Translations under genes and position numbers: made by a program
The notes under the pieces: generated by a model
The model's input: only the letters and a program-made list of their open reading frames with translations
Databases searched by the model: none
Told to the model about the DNA's origin: nothing
Shown: positions 25,796-32,990 of the stretch, piece after piece
Numbering within the stretch: the first letter of the stretch is position 1
How the letters are laid out: every line of letters begins with the position of its first letter
Assembly: GCA_046350935.1 (NCBI GenBank)
Contig: JAXLZK010000031.1
Location: 1-51,227, forward strand
Reading direction: 5' to 3'
Length of the DNA stretch: 51,227 bases
Source: Nitrobium sp046350935
GTDB lineage: Bacteria; Nitrospirota; Thermodesulfovibrionia; Thermodesulfovibrionales; Dissulfurispiraceae

Positions 25796-26249
25796 GTGGC
25801 TGCGTGCGACCGCGCGGCGGAGCCTCGTTGAGGATGAGCCAGTAAAGGCCCAACTGCCGGATGGCCTCGGTGAAGTGGTCGAAATCGACGGGTTTGCGTA
25901 TATAGCTGTTCGCGCCGAGATTGTAGCTTTCGATGATGTCCCGCTCCTCCTTCGAGGAGGTGAGCACGACCACGGGCAGGCGCTTTGTCCTTGCATCGCT
26001 CCGTATGTGCCGCAGGACCTCGAGGCCGTCCACCTTCGGCAGCTTCAGGTCGAGGAGGACGACCTGGGGCTCTTCCTCTTCCCTGTCGCGTCCGCTGTAG
26101 CGCCCTGTCGCAAACAGGTAGTCGAGGGCCTCGGCTCCATCGCGCGCCACAACGACTTCGTTGGCGACATTGTTCTTTTTGAGGGCGCGAAGGGTAAGCA
26201 GTTCGTCATCCGGATTGTCTTCGACCAGAAGAATGATTTTTTTAGCCAT
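25779..26249 (-). CDS. Rcp1-type single-domain response regulator
   Basis: The product is 156 residues, a stand-alone receiver. The acidic pair is in LVEDNPDD, the phospho-acceptor is Asp67 (LLDLKLP), a Thr-Ser-Ser switch is in VLTSS, and Lys119 is in IRKPVD. The extended loop between beta2 and beta3 (FATGRYSGRDREEEE) is characteristic of the Rcp1 family that partners phytochrome-like and ETR-like kinases in cyanobacteria and other bacteria. It overlaps the upstream kinase by 8 bases and the downstream GGDEF-EAL gene by 17 bases, indicating translational coupling. It probably shuttles phosphate from the kinase, perhaps to the next receiver protein; that is inference. Confidence 0.95.
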   Translation of the reverse strand: MAKKIILLVEDNPDDELLTLRALKKNNVANEVVVARDGAEALDYLFATGRYSGRDREEEEPQVVLLDLKLPKVDGLEVLRHIRSDARTKRLPVVVLTSSKEERDIIESYNLGANSYIRKPVDFDHFTEAIRQLGLYWLILNEAPPRGRTQPHAKDT

Positions 26250-27378
26250 GGCGCCCCCCCGGAGTGAGCGTGAAGAAGAAAGCCGCCCCTTTTTCCACTT
26301 CCCCCTCCGCGCTTATATACCCACCGTGGCGGTGTACGATCCGCTGGACCGTGGCGAGGCCGATCCCTGTCCCCTCGAACTCCGCAGCGGAGTGGAGGCG
26401 CTGGAAGGCGCCGAAGAGCTTCCCCGCATAGGCCGGATCGAAGCCCGCACCGTTGTCACGGACGAAGAAAACGGTCTCCCCCTCCTGTTCCCGGCTGCCG
26501 AACTCGATCCGTGCCGCTGCGTGCTTCCCGGTGAATTTCCACGCGTTGCCAAGGAGGTTCCCGAGCAGCAGCCTCAGGAGCTTCGGGTCGCCGTCCGCGA
26601 CGATGCCCGGAGCGATGACGAACTCGACGCAGCGCTCGGGCTGGCTCTTCCGGAGCTCGCCGGCGATTTCCCGGACCATGGCGGACAGGTCCACTGTCTC
26701 GCGGTGCAGCTCGCTCCGCGTGATGCGCGAGAGTCCCAGCATGTCGTCGATAAGCTGCGCCATGCGCCGGCTTCCCGCGCGCAGCCGCTCCAGGTAGTCT
26801 CTGCCCGTGGCGTCCAGCTTGTCGGCGTAGTCCTCGAGGAGGGCCTGGCTGAAGCCGTCTATCCCGCGGAGCGGGGCGCGCAGGTCATGGGAGACCGAGT
26901 AGGAAAAGGCCTCCAGCTCCTTGTTGGTCGCCTCCAGCAATGCGGTGCGCTCCGCTACCCGCTTTTCGAGCTCGGCGTTCAGCCTGCTGATCTCTCCGAG
27001 GGCTTTCCGGAGACTGGGAAGGGCGATGGCCCGGGGGAGCAGGGGTACGAGGACCACTGCTGCGGCCACCGACACGACGGCGGTGACCGCCTTTACGATC
27101 GCTTCGTTCCAGTAGGCAGGCACCCATATTGTATACGCCCCGAAGAGGTGGGTCGAGCCGCACGTAAAGAAGATGGAGGCGTAGAGAGCCGCTGTCCAAA
27201 GGGGGATGTCGCGTTTTTTCCATACGTAGCAGAAGCCGGCAACGGGAATTGCATAGTAGGAGAGCCCGATCAGCACGTCCGAGATGACGTGCGTCCATAC
27301 CAGCGAGGGCTCCCAGTAAAGGCAATATCCGTGGGGCATGAATTTCCTGAGGCTGAAGGCGCTGTTCAGGAATTCCAT
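26242..27378 (-). CDS. Histidine kinase with an ethylene-receptor-like (ETR1-type) membrane sensor
   Basis: The product is 378 residues. The N-terminus (FMPHGYCLYW, then three membrane helices, about 28-110) matches the ethylene-binding domain of plant ETR1 and its bacterial relatives. By comparison with ETR1 from memory, Asp34, Tyr41, Pro45, Cys73 and His77 correspond to Asp25, Tyr32, Pro36, Cys65 and His69; the Cys-His pair coordinates the Cu(I) needed for ethylene binding. A short coiled coil (129-157) leads to a HisKA domain with His164 (SHDLRAPLRG) and a HATPase domain with N (LLGNAWKF), G1 (DNGAGFD) and G2 (GTGIGLA) boxes. GGGAGGAGC precedes the ATG. It heads a three-gene operon. Ethylene binding itself is inference. 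Confidence 0.93.
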   Translation of the reverse strand: MEFLNSAFSLRKFMPHGYCLYWEPSLVWTHVISDVLIGLSYYAIPVAGFCYVWKKRDIPLWTAALYASIFFTCGSTHLFGAYTIWVPAYWNEAIVKAVTAVVSVAAAVVLVPLLPRAIALPSLRKALGEISRLNAELEKRVAERTALLEATNKELEAFSYSVSHDLRAPLRGIDGFSQALLEDYADKLDATGRDYLERLRAGSRRMAQLIDDMLGLSRITRSELHRETVDLSAMVREIAGELRKSQPERCVEFVIAPGIVADGDPKLLRLLLGNLLGNAWKFTGKHAAARIEFGSREQEGETVFFVRDNGAGFDPAYAGKLFGAFQRLHSAAEFEGTGIGLATVQRIVHRHGGYISAEGEVEKGAAFFFTLTPGGRHG

Positions 27379-27433
27379 AACGCGCTCCTCCCGTCCTTGT
27401 AGTGGGTCCTGATGAAAAGATGCTGTTGTTTCA

Positions 27434-27463
27434 ATTATCTTACATTATGATTGCGCCTTGCAA
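27434..27463 (-). promoter_or_regulatory. Candidate promoter for the ethylene-receptor-like kinase operon
   Basis: On the minus strand TTGCAA (27458-27463) and GATAAT (27434-27439) are 18 bases apart, giving a leader of about 50 bases before the kinase ATG. Moderate sequence match only. Confidence 0.35.
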
Positions 27464-27506
27464 CCTTATTTGTCCGGGGGAGGGGGTGGCAGGAGAGCGG
27501 GGAGAC

Positions 27507-27550
27507 TTTTCATCACCCCTGCATTTCCTTTTCATCACCCCTGCATTTCC
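27507..27550. repeat. Perfect 22-bp tandem duplication
   Basis: Units 27507-27528 and 27529-27550 are identical (each begins TTTTCATCACCCC). The duplication lies in the divergent gap between the kinase operon and rpmE and has no obvious function. Confidence 0.9.
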
Positions 27551-27558
27551 TTCCAATA

Positions 27559-27588
27559 TTGCTAAAAATCCTGTATATTTAGTAAAAT
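27559..27588 (+). promoter_or_regulatory. Candidate promoter for rpmE
   Basis: TTGCTA (27559-27564) and TAAAAT (27583-27588) are 18 bases apart, about 40 bases upstream of the rpmE start. Moderate match only. Confidence 0.35.
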
Positions 27589-27629
27589 AATGTTTCAAAT
27601 CCATGCATTGGAAATAACAAGGTTGTACC

Positions 27630-27867
27630 ATGAAAGGGGTATTCATCCGGACTATAAAGGAGCGAAAGGTGGTCTGCGCGTGCGGCGTGGCCGTTTCTTT
27701 GAGACGAGATCGACAAGAGATTAGCAAGGGCATAGATCAAGCCATTCGTGTGGATATCTGCTCGAAATGCTTTTCACCCCCGTTCTTCACCGGCAAGCAG
27801 AAACTGGTGGACACCGAGTTTTGGAAGGGAAATGGAGAAGTTCAAGAAGAAATACGCGAAGAAGTAG
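27630..27867 (+). pseudogene. rpmE: 50S ribosomal protein bL31, frameshifted (probably sequence error)
   Basis: The opening frame reads MKGVFIRTIKERKVVCACG, then VDICSKC and FFTGKQKLVDTE, which is clearly L31 of the zinc-ribbon (C+) type with the CAC and CSKC pairs. Between CSKC and FFTGK two extra residues appear (FSPP instead of the usual HP). The last segment EMEKFKKKYAKK followed by a TAG at 27865-27867 lies in another frame, so at least one base is missing near 27830. The corrected protein would be about 75 residues. Because L31 heads the standard rpmE-DUF1385-prfA-prmC order and all of these are damaged, local sequencing error is the simplest explanation. Confidence 0.85.
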
Positions 27868-27996
27868 CTTTCGACAGAGAGGGGCAAGGACGCAGGCTGT
27901 CTGAACCAAAAGCATCTTCTGCCCCATTTTTTATTGGACGCGTGAAGGAAAAACTGAGCAGAGGGCGTACAGCGGGAGTTCTTTTCCTTCGAGGCA

Positions 27997-29127
27997 ATGA
28001 AGAATATCGGCGGGCAGGCGGTGATCTGTAGGATTTGAAGGGGGGTGATGATGAAGTCCCCTGAGGGCTGGGCCGTAGCTAAAAATACTACCGTCTTTGT
28101 ACTATCAGAGGACCCATGTGGGGCGACATCAGCCTGAAGACCGTAAGAACGGAAAGACTGACCGGCTTCCTGAACTATGGCCGGTGCTCAGGGGAGCCTT
28201 GAACATGCAGGTGGCCCTCTTCCAGAAAGCCCCTCACGATCGGGATCAGGGCAATCAATGTTCTCCGGAAGCGTCGCCTCCCCATCTGCTTCTTCTCCAG
28301 GCTATCTTGCGCTTGATCTGAGGGCGGTGACAAGCCCCTCATGTTCTCACCCCCTGAGCATGGCCCTCTCTCTCGGCAATCTTGGTTCCCTTCTTCTTGC
28401 CGTTGCCTTCTTCTATCTCACCGTTCTCCTAGCGCATCCCCTGTTCGTGACGAAGCTTGCCGGCACGGCACTGCCCATTTCCTTCCACATATTTAGTAAA
28501 ATAATGCGTCGCAACCATGAAAGTATTCTCCCTCCTCTTCAATCTTGTGGACGGCAAGCCTGCTCCGGGTCGGCATTCTGATATTCCTCCTCTATGTCTT
28601 TGCGATCGGCCTCTGGAGGGAAATGCGGCTGAAATCTACGAGTGGTGGCCCTCTTCCAGGCCCTCACGATCGGCGCCGAGCACAGAGGTGATCTATGCCC
28701 TCTCTCTCCATGAGGCGGGGGAGGAGCTCCCTCCTCTTCACCATCGAAAACGCAAATGCGGCGAATCTACGAGTACCACGGCGCCGACCGTATCATCCAC
28801 GGTGCGGGTATCATCCACGAGCTTTCTGCTCATCGTGATGGTGATCAGCATTGTCGTGTTCTCCTTCATTCCGCAGGGCTGGTCCTTTGCGGGAAAGGCG
28901 CTCCCGCCTTATCCTGATCCCGGCCATCGCGGGGATTTCTTACGAGCTGCTCCGTTTCTCCGCGAGGTAGCAGGACACCCCCTTGTCGGGGCGATGGTCC
29001 TGCCCGGCCTGCTCCTGCAGCGGCTTACGGTGCGGGAGCCGGACAACGCGCAGATCGAGGGTCGCCCTTACCGCGATGAGTGAGGTCCTCAAGCTGGATG
29101 CCGGGAGCGCGCGCGCGAGTGCGGACA
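27997..29127 (+). pseudogene. DUF1385 family membrane protein, multiply frameshifted
   Basis: ATG 27997-27999 opens MKNIGGQAVI, and the next frame continues MMKSPEGWAV, the characteristic DUF1385 N-terminus. Further blocks in changing frames are VLRGALNMQVALFQ; TKLAGTALPISFHIF; LFNLVDG, VFAIGLWREM and YEYHGA near 28535-28780; CGTSFLL... with the clean stretch SFLLIVMVISIVVFSFIPQG; and AMVLPGLLLQRLTVREPD near 29000-29045. These are predicted metal-dependent membrane proteins of unknown function, nearly always between rpmE and prfA, as here. The exact 3' end is unclear; it lies just before or slightly overlapping the prfA start. Dense indels suggest error rather than decay. Confidence 0.8.
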
Positions 29128-30193
29128 ATGTTAGAGAAGCTTTGGTGATCGAAGAGAGAAGTACGAAGGCATCATGACGGCCCTGACGAGGAACGAGGTG
29201 CTGGCCAGCCCCCCAGGAGTACACCAGAAATATTCCCGCGAGCAGGCGGAGCTCGAGCCGATCGTGGAGAAGATCCGGGAATACAAGAAGGTGCTTTCCG
29301 ATATGGAAGGAGTTGAAGAGCTTCTCCGGGGCGGCGACGGGGATATGAGGGACCTCGCCCTGGAGGAACTGGAGGAGCTGAAAAGGAGGAGGCCCGGCCT
29401 GGAGGAGGAGCTGAAGATCATGCTCCTGCCCCGTGACCCGAGGGATGCGAGGAACGTCATCCTCGAGATCAGGGCTGGTACGGGGGGCGAAGAGGCGGCC
29501 CTCTTCGGCGCGTCTCTTTTCCGGATGTATACGAAATACGCCGAGACGCGGAAGTGGAAGATCGAGGTGATCGACTCGAATCCGACGGGGCTCGGGGGGC
29601 TGAAAGAGGTGATCGCGAACATTACCGGAAAAGGGGCCTACAGCAGGCTCAAATACGAGAGCGGCGTCCACCGGGTGCAGCGCGTCCCCGCCACGGAGGC
29701 TGCGGGAAGGATCCATACCTCCGCGGCAACGGTGGCGGTGCTGCCGGAGGCTGAAGAGGTGGATGTGAAGATCGAGGAGAAGGACCTGCGGATCGACACC
29801 TTCTGCTCTTCGGGTGCGGGCGGACAGAGCGTCAACACTACCTATTCGGCGGTGAGGATCACCCACATCCCCACAGGCCTGGTGGTGCAGTGTCAGGACG
29901 AGCGGTCCCAGCTGAAGAACAGGGAAAAGGCCCTGAAAGTGCTCCGTTCGCGTCTCCTCGAACTGGAGATGGAAAAGAAGGAAAAGGAGCGCGCGGCGGA
30001 CCGCAAGACCCAGGTGGGGACTGGGGACAGGAGCGAGAGAATACGGACCTACAACTATCCGCAGAACAGGGTCACCGACCACCGGATCGGCCTTACCCTC
30101 CACAAGCTCGAACAGGTGCTCGAAGGGGACCTGGACGAGATCGTCGATTCCCTGAATACCCACTATCAGGCGGAAAGGCTCAGAGAACTCTAG
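29128..30193 (+). CDS. prfA: Peptide chain release factor 1, frameshifted near its 5' end
   Basis: RF1 recognises UAA and UAG and triggers peptide release. The expected start is ATG 29128 (MLEKLW), but an in-frame TGA follows at once; the homologous IEEKYEG segment lies in the next frame, so one or two bases are wrong between 29145 and 29165. From the in-frame ATG at 29174 the sequence runs uninterrupted for 339 residues, with another compensated shift near 29208-29230 (ASPPGVHQ in place of a typical SPQEYTRK). The key motifs are intact: RAGTGGEEAALF; the peptide anticodon region around VHRVQRVPATEAAGRIHTSA; and GAGGQSVNTT (GGQ). The corrected length of about 355 residues is normal. Confidence 0.93.
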
Positions 30194-30237
30194 GGATCAC
30201 CGCGTGCTCTGCGGTGATGCTCTTAAGAGGTGGTTCC

Positions 30238-31077
30238 TTGAATGCGCTTGAAAAGGTAAAGGAAATTGCTCGTTTGTTCGGAGAGCACGGCATCGAGGGC
30301 CCGGCGAAAGAGGCGGAGGTCCTCATCACGGAGGCGCTCCCTATCGATCCTTCAGAACTCTACCGCGGCGACCGGGAGCTTTCCCGTGAAGAAGAGGACG
30401 CACTTTTCTCCCTTGCCTCCCGGCGTGCAGACGGCGAGCCCCTGCAGTACCTCCTTGGCTCCGTCGAATTTTACGGGCTGAAAATACATGTGGGCAGGGG
30501 AGTCCTCATTCCCCGCCCCGAGACGGAGCTCCTCGTCGAAGAAACGATCAGGCTTCTCGCCAACCGGCAGCCGCCTTTTTCGATTCTCGATCTCTGTACC
30601 GGAAGCGGGTGTATCGCCCTCGCTCTTGCGAAGCGCTTTCCGGAAGCGGAGGTGTATGGCACCGATGCTTCCGAAGCTGCAATGGTGTACTCCATCCAGA
30701 ACGCCCTCGAAAACAATATCCGGAATGTCCGGTTCCTGCTGGGAGACCTCTTCGGACCTGTCAGGAGGATGCGGTTCGACTGTATTGTCTCCAACCCCCT
30801 ATGTTTCGAGGGAAGAGATACGGACCCTTCAGCGCGAAGTCAGGGATTTCGAGCCGGTGGAAGCACTGGACGGCGGTGTGGACGGGCTGGACTTCTATCG
30901 TACGATCGCCAAGGCGCTCCACGCCATCTGAAGGACAAGGGAGTGCTCGCCCTTGAAATCGGATACGGGCAGGCCGCAGAGGTGGAGAAGATCCTGCGGA
31001 AAACCGGCTTTCACACCATCAACATTGTCAGGGACTTTTCCGGCATTGAAAGGATCGTCACGGGAATAGGTAAATAG
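30238..31077 (+). pseudogene. prmC: Release-factor glutamine methyltransferase PrmC, frameshifted in the NPPY region
   Basis: PrmC methylates the glutamine of the GGQ motif in release factors. The likely start is TTG 30238 (LNALEKVKEIARL) with AGAGGTGG just upstream; ATG 30217 in the same frame is the alternative. The N-terminal helical domain is followed by GVLIPRPETELLVEE and the SAM motif LDLCTGSGCIALALAK. The catalytic NPPY should follow FDCIVSNP near 30795, but one base is missing and the frame moves to PYVSREEIRTLQREVRDFEP. A second shift near 30925 restores the original frame (LKDKGVLALEIGYGQAAEV). Corrected length is about 280 residues. It probably reflects sequence error, as it is needed with prfA for normal termination. 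Confidence 0.88.
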
Positions 31078-31250
31078 CATTTTATCGTTTGTGAGGCGTT
31101 ACATGGGACGGCTCCCTCTCTCATTACTTCGTGTATATCGATTCTCTATGATAATGAGCACTTGACTGCCGGGTAATGAGGGAGAAGGATAAAAAAATGG
31201 ACAGAGAGATTGAAGAAATCAAGAGTGCTTTGTCCGTGTAAAGTGTATTA

Positions 31251-31267
31251 TTGAGGTTTGACCCCAA
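31251..31267 (+). repeat. 17-bp repeat TTGAGGTTTGACCCCAA, copy 1
   Basis: An exact direct copy is at 32770-32786. The two bracket the AT-rich FMN-binding protein/Rrf2 island. This may be the end of a mobile element that exists in many copies. Confidence 0.8.
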
Positions 31268-31284
31268 GACGTGACCCCAAGACG
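31259..31284. repeat. 13-bp tandem duplication overlapping the 17-bp repeat
   Basis: TGACCCCAAGACG occurs twice in succession (31259-31271 and 31272-31284), directly before the IS256-type remnant. Confidence 0.85.
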
Positions 31285-31295
31285 CACTACTCTAC

Positions 31296-31400
31296 ATGGC
31301 GACCCGTGAACTTGAAAAGAAATGGACCAAGCCCATCAAGGACTGGTCCATCATCTACTCCCGGTTCGGCATCCTCTTTGAGGCCAGGATTCCAGCATGA
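31296..31400 (+). mobile_element. C-terminal remnant of an IS256-family (mutator-type) transposase
   Basis: A 34-codon open frame (MATRELEKKWTKPIKDW, then a SIIYSRFGILFEAR segment) matches the extreme C-terminus of IS256-type transposases, whose last residues are typically of the form 'KKWT-PI-NW--I---F-I-F--R'. The remaining ~370 residues of the transposase are absent. Just downstream, GGGTTTACACAGTTC resembles the terminal region of such elements. It lies after prmC, where murA or similar genes often follow, so it probably marks an old insertion or rearrangement. Confidence 0.7.
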
Positions 31401-31532
31401 GTGGGTTTACACAGTTCGTGAGACAGTCACGGCTGAATATTCATGAAGCATTTCTCTCGGTTGTCTATTCCCTATTTGTTGGAAATCTCTCATCGGCTCC
31501 TTCTTTTAGACGCTCTAAGTCGTATGGCAAAG

Positions 31533-31904
31533 CTATAGAGTCTGTTTCATAGATGTTACCGTAACTTCGAGAACCCGAGTCAGGAAAGAGAACTTATTTT
31601 TCATCATATCGTAGTCCGGACCAGAGGAAATAAACCTTGCAGTCCCCTCAATCAAAAAGCCGGTTCCAAGGCCTCTGTATCCCATTACTTCTTTTGAACC
31701 GATAGTGAGCAGAACCTTGTTGTTCCCACTTGTTTTCTTTTCAGTCTTTCTCATCGCATAAGCGGGGATCATGAGTTTATCTTTATCCTTTGTAACAATA
31801 TAAGTATTCCATGTATTGACCACATGGGCCTCGTTTTCATCATATGAAACTATTGCTACAACGCCTTCCTTACTGATTACCTCGAGGAACTTGTCAGAAA
31901 ACAT
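31533..31904 (-). CDS. FMN-binding protein (Desulfovibrio FMN-bp-like, split-barrel flavin fold)
   Basis: The product is 123 residues and closely resembles, from memory, the 122-residue FMN-binding protein of Desulfovibrio vulgaris: the order FFEV..NEGVVAI, VNTWN, KTE, VLLTIGSKEV, GTGFLI-G-A and a final V-EQTL or similar is kept (here VISKEGVVAIV, HVVNTWNTY, LLTIGSKEVMGYRGLGTGFLIEG, TSMKQTL). It belongs to the PNPOx-like split-barrel superfamily and probably acts as a small cytoplasmic flavin electron carrier or oxygen/redox-related protein. AGGAGG lies six bases before the ATG. It is divergent from the Rrf2 regulator across a 140-base gap with strong dyads. Base composition is AT-rich relative to the neighbourhood, suggesting acquisition. 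Confidence 0.9.
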   Translation of the reverse strand: MFSDKFLEVISKEGVVAIVSYDENEAHVVNTWNTYIVTKDKDKLMIPAYAMRKTEKKTSGNNKVLLTIGSKEVMGYRGLGTGFLIEGTARFISSGPDYDMMKNKFSFLTRVLEVTVTSMKQTL

Positions 31905-31925
31905 GATAAACCTCCTGATTGAAAT

Positions 31926-31961
31926 ATATTATGGATAACTAATATCCATAATATGGATAAT
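31926..31961. promoter_or_regulatory. Putative Rrf2 operator: perfect 12-bp dyad plus a third half-site
   Basis: ATATTATGGATA (31926-31937) and TATCCATAATAT (31943-31954) are exact inverted copies separated by five bases. A third ATGGATAAT (31953-31961) overlaps the right arm. The dyad lies 22 bases upstream of the FMN-binding protein ATG and about 90 bases upstream of the rrf2 ATG, a natural place for the product of the adjacent regulator gene to repress one or both promoters. Binding is inferred from position and symmetry. Confidence 0.7.
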
Positions 31962-32044
31962 ACTTGAACTAACTAAATAAATCAAGAAAATTTCTATGAA
32001 AAAGGGTTATTCTAGATAAAAGAAATCCACGAAGGAGGTAGAAA

Positions 32045-32533
32045 ATGCAGTTCAGCGTCGGGGTTGAATATGCATTTCACTCGCTTTTTTATATGATTGG
32101 GCTCCCCGTTAAGAAGACTATAGGAATCAAGGAAATAGCAAGTCTGAACGGAATTGCTGAGACTTATCTTTCCAAAGTTTTTTCAAAACTGAGGAAGGCG
32201 GGAATAGTCCGTTCAGTCCCTGGTGTTAAAGGCGGGTACGAGTTAGCAAAAGGAGCTGAAGAGATTTCCTTTTGGGATATCATCGAGGCGATTGAAGGGC
32301 CATCTTATTTTTTCCAGTGTGCGGAAATCCGAAAAAAAAATATTTTTGTAGATGACCCCAGTATATTTACAGATAAATGCCCTTGTTTGATAAAAGTAGT
32401 CATACAGGAGGCAGAAGAGTTGATGCGAAGCCGGTTAAAAACAAAATCTCTTTTATGGTTGCACGAAAATGTGTATAACGATTTTTCAGAGGATAAAAAA
32501 AGAGCGATAGCCGATTGGGCCAGAGACTTATGA
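32045..32533 (+). CDS. Rrf2 family transcriptional regulator
   Basis: The product is 162 residues. The winged helix-turn-helix occupies about 1-85: VEYAFHSLFYM; IKEIASLNGIAETYLSKVFSKLRKAGIVRS; GVKGGYELAKG. The wing carries the family's GGY. Three cysteines follow (Cys92, Cys112 and Cys114), the usual number for Rrf2 proteins that hold an iron-sulfur cluster or sense redox state; spacing differs from IscR. AAGGAGGT precedes the ATG. It is transcribed away from the FMN-binding protein and probably controls it through the dyad in the gap, possibly with autoregulation. AT-rich codon use sets it apart from its neighbours. Confidence 0.93.
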   Translation: MQFSVGVEYAFHSLFYMIGLPVKKTIGIKEIASLNGIAETYLSKVFSKLRKAGIVRSVPGVKGGYELAKGAEEISFWDIIEAIEGPSYFFQCAEIRKKNIFVDDPSIFTDKCPCLIKVVIQEAEELMRSRLKTKSLLWLHENVYNDFSEDKKRAIADWARDL

Positions 32534-32990
32534 AACTCCAAACCTTGTTTTGCCTCAGTCGGAAATGGACTTTTAGCCACATGCGTTAAGGGAAAGCAAG
32601 CGAGGTCGAATGTCAACTGCAGAAGGATAAAGTCTGCAAAAATGTGTGGAATTTCTGGCTGCAATAAAGCTCATAATTTGAAAAAAGGATAATTTATACA
32701 CAGACTCTACTTTAGCTCCTCGTAGGATGACAGGTTTCCTATCATATGGGGGATTTGGGCGATATCCCGTTGAGGTTTGACCCCAAAACCACCGCCTGCC
32801 AGGGATTGATCACCTCGAGTCCGGGATAGAGAAAGTCCCCGGCATGGGGAAAAGGGTACAATGAAACAAGGGGCTGTCTGCGAAAGCCGAAAGTTGGACA
32901 CCAGTGAGGCAAAGTAAAGTTATTCTCTTTAGAAAATATTGATTCTGCTGCTTCCCATAACGGTTCGGTCTCTGTTGACGGAGAGCGCGC
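32534..32990. other. Intergenic region without a recognised gene
   Basis: This 457-base stretch after rrf2 contains the second 17-bp repeat copy (32770-32786) and then GC-richer sequence. Open frames on both strands (up to about 136 codons on the minus strand) have no domain I recognise, and they overlap each other, so I do not call them. It may be the decayed edge of the mobile island. Confidence 0.5.
32770..32786 (+). repeat. 17-bp repeat TTGAGGTTTGACCCCAA, copy 2
   Basis: Identical to and in the same orientation as 31251-31267. It marks the right border of the AT-rich stretch; GC-rich sequence resumes directly after it. Confidence 0.8.

Noticed and set aside
27507..27550. CRISPR-like repeat
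   Set aside because: There are only two copies, directly abutting with no spacer, and no cas gene is in the window. No CRISPR array was found anywhere.
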